DNA from: Plantago major
Lineage: Eukaryota; Streptophyta; Magnoliopsida; Lamiales; Plantaginaceae
Direction of reading: 5' to 3'
DNA length: 64,000 nt
Assembly: GCA_026545765.1 (NCBI GenBank)
Contig: CM048839.1
Span: 85,760,414-85,824,413, forward strand
Part shown: positions 53,306 through 64,000 of the stretch, piece by piece
Layout: each line of letters begins with the position of its first letter
How positions within the stretch are numbered: position 1 is the stretch's first letter
Made by a program: the position numbers and the translations under genes
Notes under the pieces: model-generated
What the model saw: only the letters and a program-made list of their open reading frames with translations
What the model was told of the DNA's origin: nothing
Database searches by the model: none

Positions 53306-56089
53306 TCAATCTACAAATTTCCTATCACCAAACCTTTTGATATCATCTGAGTAGTCATAGAGAAGAGTTCTGACAATCATCTCTGTGTCTCTGGCAAATC
53401 CACAGACTTCCTTATAGGTTTTGGTAGGATTCTTTTTGGCAAAGTGTTTGACCCACATATACTTTCCCCACTTCCAGGCATGCTCGATTTTGATATTTGA
53501 TAGCTTGAAGTATTCATATATGATCTTCAGATATCTGATGTCACCCTTGTATTGATCTTCAGTCGAGTAGAAGGACTCATAGGGTTCCACAACAAGTCTT
53601 GCTCTTGTGCATGTTCTAGTTATGTTGGGAATTCTGTGCACATCATCTGGCTTTCCATAAGGACATTCATCAGAGAGGTCCTTCTTCATGGCTTCTATTC
53701 TCTTGATTACTTCAAAATCCAACCAGGCTTTGATGTGGTTGGTGTAATCAAGATTGGCTTGTCTTTTCTCCATGCCATGAGTTGTTTATGGATTGGTTCT
53801 GGAAATTTTGAATTTACAAGTAAGTGCTTAAGTTCCAGAATCCAGTAGCCATTCTTCTGATTAATGCACCTGTAGACAGAGGAGTTGTTGTCAGTCTTCA
53901 CATACTCAATTCTGGCTTCTTCTGTCCTGGGTGGAAGTTGAATTTTTCTTCTTTCAGCTCTTAGTCTATTCCTCCTTTGCCTTGAATTTTCCCTTGCGGG
54001 ATTGCTTGAAGATCCACTCTGGATTGACTTGGTATTTCCAGAGGGTGTTATAGCTGCCAAAGGCTTTGCAGCTATGGGCTCAGATAGGCTATCAACCTTT
54101 CTTCTTTTTCTATGAAGAGGAGCTTCATCTTCATCATCATCTTCCAGATTTCTCTGGTTAGGTGATTTGCAGCCTTCTTCATTGCCCTGGGATTTGATTT
54201 CTTCTTCTTCTTCTTCTTCTTCAGAAGATTCTTCAATCCCTATAACTTGTCTTATCTTTGGAGCCTTGGTACTCCTTGGAGGTCTTTGTGCCATGGCCCT
54301 TCTTATCATTGTTGTTTCTTTAGTTGACTGCTGGGAAGTAGCTACTATTTTCAAAGCAGCTTGACTTGATGAGGGCTCATTTATTTTGAGTGGTGGCTGG
54401 GAAGTTCTCTTGTTTCCTCTTCCTTTCTGAGAAGCACCAACTCTAGATTTCTTCTTTCCTTCCCCCTGACCTTGAGGTCCAAATCCTTCCCCCTTAGTCA
54501 TTGTTGACTGACTAAGTACCAGAAAGGATTCTGAGAGAGACTCAAAATTCCCTTGCAAGTAATTGTAGGCAGTAACCTACTTCTGAAGTTCATCTTTGAG
54601 CTCCAGATTTTGTTTGATAAGTCAATTTTCCTTATTAGTGAGCTCTGCCAATGGGCCTTGTATGGCTTCTGCTTTTCCAGCAGCATAGCACGCCTCTTCA
54701 AAAGCTTTTATAGCCAAATTTTGGTCATCATCCCTAACCATGCCTAAGTCTTTTTGAGCAATGACCAGACTGGTTGTTCTCTGAGTGATGAGCTCAGTGA
54801 ATGTCTTCATTTCTTCATGGACTGATGTAATGGTGGCTTTGTCTTGAGAAGATAACTCATTTTTCAATTTGGCCAGTACTTGAAATCAGCTCAAGTGTTC
54901 ACTGGAGTTGACATTTGGTAGCTTGTTGAAAATTACAGGAGCAATCAGCTTCCTTTTCAAATGAGAAACCACCAAGTGCTCATTTCGGTGTTCTGCCAAT
55001 TTCTTATCTTCTTCATCATCTGAGTCATCAGCCCAGTGATCTTCATCCTCTTGGACATTTTCATCAATATTTTCTAGTCCAGCAACCATCTCAGAGATGG
55101 GTTTCTTTTCTTTCAGAGAGGAGGATGGTACTTCTTTTGGTGATGCAGCCTTAGCATTATGCTTGTCTTCAGATACTTGCTCAGTATCTAGCTCCTTAGC
55201 AATGGAATTTACAGGAGCTCTTTAATCTCAGAGTAAGCTTTCATTTCCTTGATGGTTTGATCTTCAAGTTTATTTAGCTTGACTCTGGATTCAGCTATCT
55301 TTTCATCCAGTTGAAGATTTAGCTATTGTTCTTCTTCCAACAATTGTTTGAGTTGAGCAACTCTGGCTTGTGCATCCAATATTTTCTGAGTTGTTTCTTC
55401 AGATTGCTCAACTACTTGTTCAGTAGTGTCCTTTTGTTAGGAAGATGGATGGGTAGATTTCTGAGGACATGGAGGAGGGGATTGTTGTGATGTCCTCTCA
55501 GTGTGCTTTTCAGCAACTGTGGCATTAGTTCCTTGTGCAATCCCTCCTGTCCCTGGTGCAGGGGCATCATCATCATCCTTCTTATCATTATCATCCTTGT
55601 GATGGTCAGAAGGAGATTCTTCATAATCATTCTCATCAGTCTCCTTCTCTTCTTCATCTTCAGAGACCAGATTGATCACTTCTGGAATAGTGACCATTTT
55701 CCCATTAACTTCCTCTTGTTCAAAGGGTATGTATTGTAGGGTTTGGGGCAAGATAGGCTTGAATGCCATCTGCATTCTGGTCTGACCATCTGCTTGGTTA
55801 AAAGTTTGAATCAGCTTTCTGGCCACTTCCTTGACAAATTCCTTATGCATCAATGTTCCAAAGGAATATTGTTCAGTGGGGAACATGGCATGGACATAGT
55901 TTTCCAAGTCAAGGGCTCGTGCTCTCCTTGTGTGGTGATCAGTTACCTTTAAGATCTCAGATTGATCGGAGCATCGAAGCTTTTGCCATCTCTTGAAGCA
56001 TTTTAGGTGCTTTGGCAAAGTGTGTTCCTTGAAGAAAGGAAGCAGGTCCTTTTTTTCTTCAACAGGGACCTTATGGCACTTGTTTGAGC
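53306..56089 (-). pseudogene. Element B extra gene, last exon with full C-terminus
   Basis: Corresponds to 31165-32909 of A and supplies the missing end. It has the conserved KHLKCFKRWQKLRCSDQ, ENYVHAMFPTEQYSFGTLMH, the acidic region, coiled coils, and the basic patch RGNKRTSQPPLKINEPSSSQ. Next are a Glu run (SSEEEEEEEEIKS) and RKRRKVD, a nuclear-signal-like stretch. The C-terminal domain (NKEN...LELKHLLVNSKFPEPI, then HIKAWLDFEVIKRIEAMKKD, RTCTRARLVVEPYESFYS, HAWKWGKYMWVKHFAKKN, TEMIVRTLLYDYSDDIKRF) ends at 53306. No membrane anchor is visible at the end. Frameshifts occur near 53730, 54600, 54880 and 55440. Confidence 0.65.
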
Positions 56090-56976
56090 CTGAAAGAAAG
56101 TGTTCTGAATTAATTTCAAAACTATAGGAGATATCTGGGCTTTAGAGTTGAAAGGTATCTGAGCTACCTGTGTGACAGGCTCGGATGACTTGACTACTGA
56201 GGTTCTAGGTGCCTCAAATATCTGGATATGAGGAGGAGACTGGGAAGTCTGATCCTCAGTGATCTTTCTTTATGCTTGAACATGAGATTAGAAATGTAAC
56301 ACTTAGGAAATTTTATCAAGAAAAATTCTATTTACAAAATCAAATATCTGAGGTCAATTACCTCCACTATTGGAGGCTCAAATACTTGTTGCTCAGAGAC
56401 TTGTGCAGTTTCTGGAAATTTTTCTTGTGATGAAGGCTTTGATGCCTCATCAATTTCCATTTGTTGAGGGGATTGAGTGGGAAATTCCCCAGCAACTTCT
56501 ACTTCTTTTTGAGCCTATGAGTAGAAAGTGTTAAGTATTTAGAAAAATGATCAGAGTATTATTATGAAGAATATAGATATCTAAGATATATACCTTCTCA
56601 ACAGAAGGATCAAATAATTGTTCCTCAGAGACTTTGTGAGTCTCTGGTTGATTCTCTGACGAGTTAGGTTTCTCAGCCTCATCATTTTTCTTCTCAGTTG
56701 GAGCCTATTAGAAACAAACACTTTAGTATTATTCATCTATATAAAGCATATATCTGAGATGTTATATCTTAAGGAACTTTCTTCTACCTGCGAGACATGC
56801 TCCTGTTCCTTAAGTGGTGAGGCTATGGAAGCCTCCTTCTCAGATTCTGAGGCAAGCTTTCCAGCTTTCTCTTGTTCTTGTGTTTCTAATTCAGCCTGTA
56901 ACAAAGAAATTTTATTAAATAACAAGATTAACAAACACAAAAATATCACAATTAAAGAGTTGAACCATTCAGCTAC
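56090..56976 (-). other. Element B array of five introns and four symmetric exons
   Basis: Introns 56896-56976 (81 bp), 56705-56787 (83), 56515-56593 (79), 56282-56361 (80) and 56090-56167 (78). Exons between them are 56788-56895 (108 bp), 56594-56704 (111), 56362-56514 (153) and 56168-56281 (114), all multiples of three. Each intron begins GT; all end AG except the fourth, which ends AT by one substitution. The exon after it has a stop (VQA then TAA). Positions and phases equal those of element A. The first intron is open and would encode the hydrophobic SLIVIFLCLLILLF if retained. Confidence 0.75.
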
Positions 56977-58889
56977 CTGAGCAGTGTCAGGCTGATTGGT
57001 CTCTAGAACTTGTGACCCTTCTATGCGTTGGTCTTGTTGTTCCATTTCAGCTTCTTTGTTTGAAGTTTCAGGTACTTCACACCTTTCCTAAGTATGCAAC
57101 TCAGTTGCCTCCCCTGGTTGATCATTCTGAGTAGATGCCTCAGTTTGATTCCTCTCATTGAGTTGGGGAACTTGCTCTTTTGTAGGATTTTCTTCAGCAA
57201 GGAAAGATGCTGGTATCTGTAACTCAAGTACCATTTCAGCAGTATCCACATCTGGCTGTTGTGGTTGGTGTGGTGGTTCAGATCTGGATGAAGAAGGTGA
57301 TGCTATTTGGGGACTATCCAGATCTGCTTGAGACAGACTTTTAAGTGTTGAGGCAATGGCAGTATCCTCCAACACTAAGCTATCACTCATCAGAGCATCT
57401 TCAATATGCTTCAGTCTTTCTTGCTCTGATAGTCTAATTTGTCCAGTGACCTTGGATACAGTTGCTTCTTCAGTAACCTTTGAAACAGGTGCTTGTTCAG
57501 CAACCTGTGTTGTAGGTTCTTCTTTAGATACCTCTACACTAGTTACTTTTTCAGTAACCTTAGCCCTTTTTAATTTCTCTAGGACTTGAGAGATGACTAA
57601 TTCATCATCTTCATCGTCAGAGCTCTCATCAACATTAGGAACTGATTGGTCCATAATCCCTGCGGTTTCTGCAGATAGGGCTTGGTACCTACACTACCCT
57701 CAATAGCAGCATTGATGAGTTCATCAGCAAGGCTCTCCTTAGTAGCATTGATGAGTTCATCAACAATTGTATCTTTTGCAGCATTGATGAGTTCATCTGC
57801 TGTGGCGACAGATATCTAATTAAGAGTCGACAACCACAATAGGTGTGTCTTCTGATTTGCCAGCAGACTTCTTTTGTGAAGTTCTGGTCTTTTTGGTCGC
57901 AACGGTTCCCTCAGATACCTCTTCAGTTTTTCGCTTCTTGGAACCATTCTGAGATCCAGTAACCTTTTTCATCATGTTCGTATACTCATATTTGTAGAGT
58001 AGGTTACTGTTGGCTATGTCAGCCTTTTTTCTGAGCTCAATGACAAGCTTCTCCAGCAAGTAGCATATCTTAAGTCCATAGCTCACTGTTGCTTTTGGCT
58101 CAGCAAGTCTCTTAACAATTTTGGGCTCAAAGCCTTGAATCTTCTTCACAAACTTCATAAAGGCGTACTTTCCCCAATTGAAAGGGTTTTCCAGCCTTTT
58201 GTCTTGTTGTTGCAATAAGAACATCATCATCCAGCGTTCTTGGCTTATTTGGTCGGCACCTCCTTGTAGACCATCAAAGCATCTATTAAGAATGCATGCC
58301 AAAACATCCCAGTGAACCAACAGATGTCTGGTTCTGATGTCAGCAAGTTTGAAATCAGTGGGTGTATCTGGTTTTTCAAGATCACACACATCACTGTACA
58401 GCTGGTTTACACCTTCAAGGAGATCATCATCCTTGGTGTTTATTTTAAAATCCTTTCCAAGATTTTGAAGTTCAAACAACTTACAGAAAGTTGTTAAGTC
58501 CAAAAGGATTTCCTTTCCTTGGACCTTTGTTTTTATAGACACTATTTCAGTGCCTTCAGAAACACAGGAAATAATCCTGGAGTTGTTGTAGAACTCCAAC
58601 ACATCTAGTGAAGAAACTCCACTCGGAGTAGCAGACAGGAAACCCTTGATTTGTGCCTTTTCAAGCATGTCAAGAATTAGCTTCCTATCGGCTTGGTTTT
58701 CAATTGCAGCCGTGAGGTATTCCTCAATCATGGCACCACCCCAAATCATCCTGTGATTTGAAGTCGAATGATCAGGGTTAAAGTCTTCTACCAACCGATT
58801 GTTTACAACTACCAACTTTGGTGCTGCTTTTCAGCAGTACCAGAGGTAGTAGATTGGGATTTCTGGGTAGAAGCACGTTTTGGAGCCAT
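56977..58889 (-). pseudogene. Element B extra gene, first exon, plant transposon-protein-like domain
   Basis: Begins MAPKRASTQKSQST at 58889. A frameshift near 58815 precedes a 331-codon open frame with SNHRMIWGGAMIEEYLTAAI, SLDVLEFYNNSRIISCVSEG, KVQGKEILLDLTTFCKLFEL, TRHLLVHWDVLACILNRCFD, ISQERWMMMFLLQQQDKRLE and NPFNWGKYAFMKFVKKIQGF, then Lys-rich GSKKRKTEE. It continues through three DELIN repeats and a 188-codon Glu/Val/Ser-rich frame starting MDQSVPNVDESSDDEDDELV. The exon ends with NQPDTAQ at the donor 56976. The core is better kept than in A and suggests selection in the ancestor. Function unknown; the family name is from domain appearance only. Confidence 0.68.
57700..57805 (-). repeat. 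DELIN repeat in the extra gene of element B
   Basis: Three DELIN units joined by linkers AAKDTIV and ATKESLA, against five in element A. Confidence 0.8.
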
Positions 58890-59524
58890 CTCTTTATATA
58901 GTGTAAGTTTTCGAAAGTCTGAAAGAGATTAGGGTGAGAGATTAGTGATATTTGCAGAAAAACTAATTGAGGAACAGAGATTTGCAGAGAAGTTGAAGAA
59001 ATGTTTTTGCTATTCTTGTGCAAGTCTGAATGTTGGATTAGGCGAAAGTAAATTCTTTTGCCAAAATCCTATATATATAGCAATGTAATCTCAACAGACA
59101 TATACATACAAATTGATTTTGTATGTAAGTATCTGTGTACTTGCAGATAGGCGTGGGTAAAGTTTGTTGACATTAAATGCTTAGTGGGCCACGTCTGAGT
59201 TTTTACAGTCCACTATTTTACAGAGAAATATTCTCGTCCGTTAAGATCAAACGCCCATTTCATCAAGGGTCACTATTGCTTCTTCAGCAATGCTCACAAT
59301 CAGCAATTGTAATTATGCCCAATTAATGAATTTTGGCGATTTGCTATCTGAATCACATTTCTGTGTGACTAAGAGAACATCTTTTGTGTCTGAGTCTGTC
59401 TCACACTCAGTATCTGTCCAAGTTTTACACAAAGATGGAAATAATACAAATTTCAAGAGAGTAGTTGACTCCAGACAGTTGTACTATTCTCTTGTGTGTT
59501 CCCCCTCACTGAGTGATCTAGATA
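58890..59524. other. Element B non-coding interval upstream of the extra gene
   Basis: No convincing frame. Homologous to 35766-36414 of element A. Confidence 0.5.
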
Positions 59525-59730
59525 TCTGAGTACCTGTCTCAGAAATCTTCAAATAGCCATTTTACCCTTTTGCCTGTGGTTTCTGGATACCCGTTCCAGA
59601 TACCTCTTTTCTGGATACCCGTTCCAGATTTCTCTTTTCTCTTTATATCTGGATACCCGTTCCAGATACCTTGTTTCTGGATACCTGTTCCAGGTTTCTT
59701 TTCCCTCTATATCTGGATACCCGTTCCAGA
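59525..59730 (-). repeat. Hairpin array after pol stop, element B
   Basis: Six 19-nt units at 59525, 59582, 59610, 59648, 59676 and 59712. Unit 1 is TCTGAG-TACCTGT-CTCAGA. Units 2, 3, 4 and 6 are TCTGGA-TACCCGT-TCCAGA, perfectly paired. Unit 5 is TCTGGA-TACCTGT-TCCAGG. The array lies 47 bp downstream of the pol stop codon. Confidence 0.88.
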
Positions 59731-59776
59731 TATCTCTTTCCCTCCATTGATATCTTCTTCAGATATCTGAACTTTT

Positions 59777-61560
59777 TTAGTTCTTTGGTAGCTCCATTAG
59801 TCCAAGACTATGTCTTAAAGCTAAGAATCTACTTTCTTGTAGTGGCTTAGTGAAGATATCTGCAAGTTGGTCTTCAGTGCCAATCTTGAGTATCTCTATA
59901 TTGCCTTTTTCAACATGGTCTCTAATGAAGTGGTGTCTAACATCAATGTGCTTTGTTCTTGCATGAAACTTAGGATTCTGAGTTATGGCAATAGCATTTG
60001 TGTTGTCACAAAAAATCGGAGTTTTCTCTTCATTGAGTCCATAGTCTCTGAGTTGTTGTTGTATCCACAATATTTGTGAAGCACAACACCCAGCAGCAAT
60101 ATATTCAGCCTCTGTGGTAGATATGGCAATTGAGTTTTGTTTCTTGCTGAACCATGATATTAATCTGGCACCAAGAAATTGACAAGTTCCTGAGGTGCTT
60201 TTTCTATCAAGTAATGTTCCAGCATAGTCATCATCAGAATAGCCAACTAAACTCAATCCACTGTCTTTTGGATACCATAATCCAACTTCTACAGTACCCT
60301 TCACATACCTTAATATTTTCATAGCAATGTTGTAGTGTGATTGCATTGGATTTGTCTGGAATCTGGCACACACTCCAACTGCATATTGAATATCAGGTCT
60401 ACTTGCAGTGAGGTACAGTAGAGACCCAATCAATTTCCTATACTTGTGTTCTTCAACACTCTTGTCAGTTTCAGTATAGGTCATTTTGGTTCCAATGCTC
60501 ATAGGTATCTCAGCATTCTTTTCAGAAGGCTTTAGATTAAACTTGTTGAGCATGTCCTTTGCATACTTTGTTTGACTAATGAATATTCCATCATTAAGTT
60601 GCTTGACTTGCAATCCTAGAAAGTAGTTTAATTCTCCCATCATGCTCATCTCAAATTTACTTTTCATGAGCTCAGCAAAGTCTTCACAAAGTTGCTTGTC
60701 TTTAGATCCAAATATAATGTCATCAACATATACTTGAACTAAAAGTAGTTTTCCATCATGGTTCAACGTAAAGATTGTTTTATCAAAATATCTTTTCTTG
60801 AAACCACTTTCTAGTAGGTATCTGGCTAATGTATCATACCATGCTCTTGGAGCTTGTTTCAGCCCATACAGAGCTTTCTGAAGCTTATAGACCATCCTAC
60901 TTTCTGAGGAAACCTCAAAGCCTGGTGGTTGCCCAACATAGACTTCCTCAGCAAGTTCACCATTTAGGAATGCACTCTTGACATCCATTTGATAAACTGT
61001 AAAGTCATTGTGAGCTGCAAAGCTAGAAAGAGTCTTATTGCATCCAATCTTGCAACTGGTGCATAAGATTCATCAAAATCTAGTCCTTCAGTTTAGGTGA
61101 ATCCCTTGGCAACCAGCCTTTCTTTGTTTCTGGTTATTTCACCAGACTCATTCATTTTATTTCTGAAAACCCACTTTGTTCCAATTACAGATATTCCGTC
61201 AGCAAATGGAACCAGTTTCCAGACTTTATTTCTCTCAAATTGATCCAACTCTTCTTGCATTGCAGAGATCCAATCTTGATCCTTCAATGCTTCTTCTATA
61301 TTTTTAGGTTCAATATTTGAGATAAAACATCCATAGAGCGAATCTGCATTTCTAGCAATTGCTCTCCTAGTTCTAACACCTTGGTCTAAAGGACCGATCA
61401 CATCCTTGGCAGGATGATTTCTTATCCATTTCATAATGGGTTTTGAACAAGTAGGATCAATATCATTTTGATCTGAATGTGAATCAATATGATTTTGATA
61501 GGATACTTGTGCAGTATCTGAGATATCTGACACATGGGAAATGACATGGATATCTGACAC
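59777..61560 (-). pseudogene. Element B Copia RT and RNase H
   Basis: The N-terminal RT piece (61093-61560) has WISAMQEELDQFERNKVWKL and GTKWVFRNKMNESGEITRNK. A frameshift and stop near 61030-61095 separate a 403-codon open frame (59777-60988): [97 protein letters not shown]. RNase H follows with [59 protein letters not shown] and [24 protein letters not shown] and the RNase H acidic residues are intact. RT and RNase H are essentially complete apart from the break between the two pieces. Confidence 0.88.
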
Positions 61561-61636
61561 TTTTTCAGTATTAGAGATATCTGGAATTTGATTTTCAACA
61601 ATCTCATTCTCAGAAACCTCTTCACGATGAAGGTTC

Positions 61637-62850
61637 TCAAGTAACCTGTTCCATGTCTGGAATTCTCATAGGAAATTCTTCATCATGTCTTAGAGTCATC
61701 TGGTTGTTACTAAGCAATGGTTGCTTTTCATCGTCAGATTCATCCTCTATGTGAATGATAGAATTGTTTCCTTCTGAGGATTCTTCTTCAGAATCTTTAA
61801 TCATCAGCTCTTTGAACCTATCTGAGAGTTCTTCATTCAAGGTACTTTCTTGTTTCCTTCGTAGAAGACTACATGAACAGATTCTTCAATCTTTTGCGTT
61901 CTTTTGTTGTAGATTCAATAGGCTTTGCTATTCAGAGAATAACCAAGAAATACTTCTTTATCTGCTTTTGGTTGAAATGTTCTCAAGTATTCTTTTCCAT
62001 TGTTAAGAACAAAACATCTGCAACCAAACACCCTTAGATGTTTGATATTAGGGGGTCTACCAATAAAAAGCTCATAAGGAGTTTTGTCATGGTGTTTGTT
62101 AATCAAACATCTATTTTGAGTGTAGCAGGCTGTGTTAACATCTTCAACCCATATTTCAGTGTCAGCAAGCATTGTTCTTGCTGCTTCTTTTAGGGTCCTA
62201 TTCTTCCTTTCAGCAACACCATTTTGTTGTGGTGTCTTACGGAAGGTAATTAATGTTGTATACCTTTGCAGGTACAAAACTCTTTCAGATTTTTGTTTGA
62301 GAAATACAACCCAAGTGAATCTTGTGTAATCATCAACAACAAACAGACCATATTTCTTTCTTGCATAGTTACAGAGGATTCAAAAAGATCCATATGTAAC
62401 ATCGATCTGCAGTGGCCTTTCACTGGAGTGTCTAGTTTTAGACTTGAAAGATGTTTTGGATTGTTTTCCCATTTGGCAAGCTGAGCATATACCATCCTTT
62501 CTATATGCCATTTTGGGTAAACCAACCACCAATTCTTTCTTGGCTAGCTTGTTCAGAGTTTTGAAATTCAAGTGACTCATTCTTTTATGCCATAGCCAAT
62601 TTTCTTCAGTGTGGCCAGATTGACTTACCATGAGACATTCTTCAGTTGTGGCGGATGCCCAATCAGCAACATAAAGATTTCCTTTTCGCCTAGCAACCAA
62701 GACTGTCTGCTTTGACTCATTGTCAATCACTTTGCATAGTTTTGGCTTGATCTTGACAGTGTACCCTTTGTATACTAATTGACTCATGCTTAGGAGATTA
62801 TATTTCAATCCCTTTACATGTAGTACCTCAGAGATTGTAAGGGCTCCAAA
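61637..62850 (-). pseudogene. Element B Copia integrase with core deletion
   Basis: The zinc region HKRMSHLNFKTLNKLAKKEL with CSACQMGKQS is intact, followed by HMDLFESS (first Asp) and a frameshifted DDYSR region. Compared with element A about 110 bp are missing near 62286, which removes the segment with the second Asp (DHGTKFVN). The Glu region TPQQNGVAERKNRTLKEAAR is present. The C-terminal part has NRCLINKHHDKTPYELFIGR and KADKEVFLGYSLNSKAY. The catalytic triad is therefore broken. Confidence 0.85.
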
Positions 62851-62959
62851 CTTCAGATTGCCAAATCCTATGGTTGAATTTTCATCTCCTCCAGCAAACC
62901 TGATAATTGGTCCATCATTGCATTCTCTGTAGTTAATCAGATTTGCTTTGTCTCATGTC

Positions 62960-64000
62960 ATGTGCTTCCCACATCCACTATCAAAATGCCACTTTGGATT
63001 AGTCCTTAGAGTGTTCTGCACAAAACAGGAAACATGAGATTAGGTTCTCATACCAACAATGGAACCATCTGGACTAAAGAATCTTCCAGTAGGAATCCAT
63101 TTTTGAATGAATTTCTTAGGAACTTTCTTTTGTCTAACAGGAACATAAGGAGAATTCTAGTTAAATGAATAGTATTATTGTTATTAAGAACTATTTTCTT
63201 CCTTGGTGTGTTCCTTGGTGCTTTCAGATACCTGTCATGTTTCTGAGTCTGCTTCTTAGAAAACTTAGGTTTCCTAGCCAGATTTCTTCTAGCCTTGGCA
63301 TTCATATTTTCAGTGGCTTGACTCATCTTCCACTTCTGATAATTGATGTGAGCAATTCTAGCCTTTAACCATCGTTCTTGCTCTTGTTTATACTCGCAAG
63401 CAAGTTGTTTCCCGATAACTTTATAACCAATACCATTCTGAGCACCTGGTGCTATCTGAGTTCTCATCTCAGAAGCTTTGCTAGTCTCTGGGTAGTCTAG
63501 TTTCTTTCCAGAAAATGAGACATGGGAGAATTTGCCAGCTCCTTTCTGAGAGACATAGCACTGTGGGTGATTATACTTTTCAGTGTTATGTTTCTTTTTA
63601 GAAATATTCCCAACATTTTTCTTTTGGACTTGTTTTTCCCACAAAGGTTTGGTCGCAACTGCCTTTCCTTTGTCAACAGTCTTAGCTTTCTAACCAATGC
63701 TATAGGTTGTTTGGGAACCATCTTGCTGAGCACTAACAAATGTTATTCTTTCATCACTCTCATTCAGAGTGGTAGATCTGTTTGTTTGTGCATCCAGCCC
63801 AAGTCCTCCCTTTTCTAAAGGATCTCTTAAATAGGATTGTACTTCAGTAAGAGTGTCACTAGCTTTGACATAAGATTGGAAAGATACTTCCTTCTTTTTG
63901 AGTTCCACATTTTCAGAAAGAAGACCTTCACATTTCTTTTAAGGTTTGGCCAATGCTTCTTTATGTGACTTTTCTGTCTCAGATATCTGAGCTTTGAGAA
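62960..64000 (-). pseudogene. Element B protease and gag C-terminal part (partial)
   Basis: The protease site reads KWHFDSGCGKHMT near 62970-63000. To its right is the Lys-rich gag tail (EKQVQKKNVGNISKKKHNTE, RWLKARIAHINYQKWKMSQA, NAKARRNLARKPKFSKKQTQ) and a Gln/Ser-rich region to the window edge, homologous to 39600-41000 of element A. No MITE is present here: the site corresponding to the A insertion is at about 63710-63725. Confidence 0.75.

Larger units (their letters stand above)
51305..64000 (-). mobile_element. Sirevirus-like Copia element B (5' end outside window)
   Basis: Minus strand, right to left: gag, protease, integrase, RT/RNase H, hairpin array, intron-bearing extra gene, polypurine tract and 3' LTR. 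It is inserted in Gypsy G3. Its gag N-terminus, PBS and 5' LTR lie beyond 64000. Unlike A it keeps the full 3' end. Decay includes a 110-bp integrase deletion and several frameshifts. Confidence 0.85.

Noticed and set aside
59570-59770. Plus-strand frame of 66 codons with PFQIPLFWIPVPD repeats
   Set aside because: It is the opposite-strand translation of the hairpin array. The repeat is better explained by paired stems and lies antisense to the element.

Overview
The window is plant nuclear DNA, from a eudicot-like angiosperm. It is a retrotransposon-dense heterochromatic block with one recognisable host gene, an RWP-RK (RKD-type) transcription factor at 8235-9201 with GT-AG introns. Everything else that can be named is LTR retrotransposons, solo LTRs and MITEs, nearly all decayed by stops, frameshifts, deletions and nested insertions. 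The species cannot be read from the sequence.

Layout, left to right. (1) 1-6222: minus-strand Ty3/Gypsy element of the Tat lineage (5' LTR, PBS, gag, protease, RT, degenerate RNase H, extra archaeal-type RNase H, integrase running off the left edge), inserted in a Copia gag fragment with its own PBS and LTR (6223-7120). (2) 7121-11250: gene island with the RKD gene. (3) 11251-14765: plus-strand Copia relic carrying a Stowaway MITE. (4) 14766-31160: Athila-like Gypsy elements nested four deep. A pol relic E2 (27905-31160) is split by a solo LTR (28878-30034) and by element E1 (5' LTR 26486-27904). E1's gag is split by a solo LTR with a perfect GTGAC target-site duplication (15705-25020). That LTR is itself split by a two-LTR element E3 (16491-24512). 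(5) 31160-44295: Sirevirus-like Copia element A, minus strand, without its 3' LTR and carrying a MITE. (6) 44296-46939: end of a plus-strand Copia element with its 3' LTR. (7) 46940-51304: unassigned DNA, a Gypsy LTR-like block with two tRNA-like motifs, and the 5' end of a Gypsy element G3. (8) 51305-64000: Sirevirus-like element B, minus strand, running off the right edge.

The most unusual content is in the paired elements A and B. Downstream of pol, in the position of the Sirevirus envelope-like gene, both carry a long extra gene. The reading frame there is explained only by five short GT-AG introns bounding four small exons whose lengths are all multiples of three. Directly after the pol stop codon both elements carry six 19-nt hairpins whose stems come in two forms with compensating changes. 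Both features are shared by two diverged copies, so they were present in a mobile ancestor. Other notable points: a 71-bp tandem repeat of paired CTCGCCGCGGCGAG palindromes in an Athila-like LTR; a two-LTR Athila-like element with gag, protease and an envelope-position ORF but no visible RT or integrase; and a 340-bp Mutator-type MITE with a perfect 10-bp target-site duplication.

The genes do not form operons. Apart from the RKD gene, the parts belong to element life cycles (gag particle, protease, RT/RNase H, integrase), and nearly all copies look unable to move on their own. All calls come from reading the sequence by eye; no database search was run.
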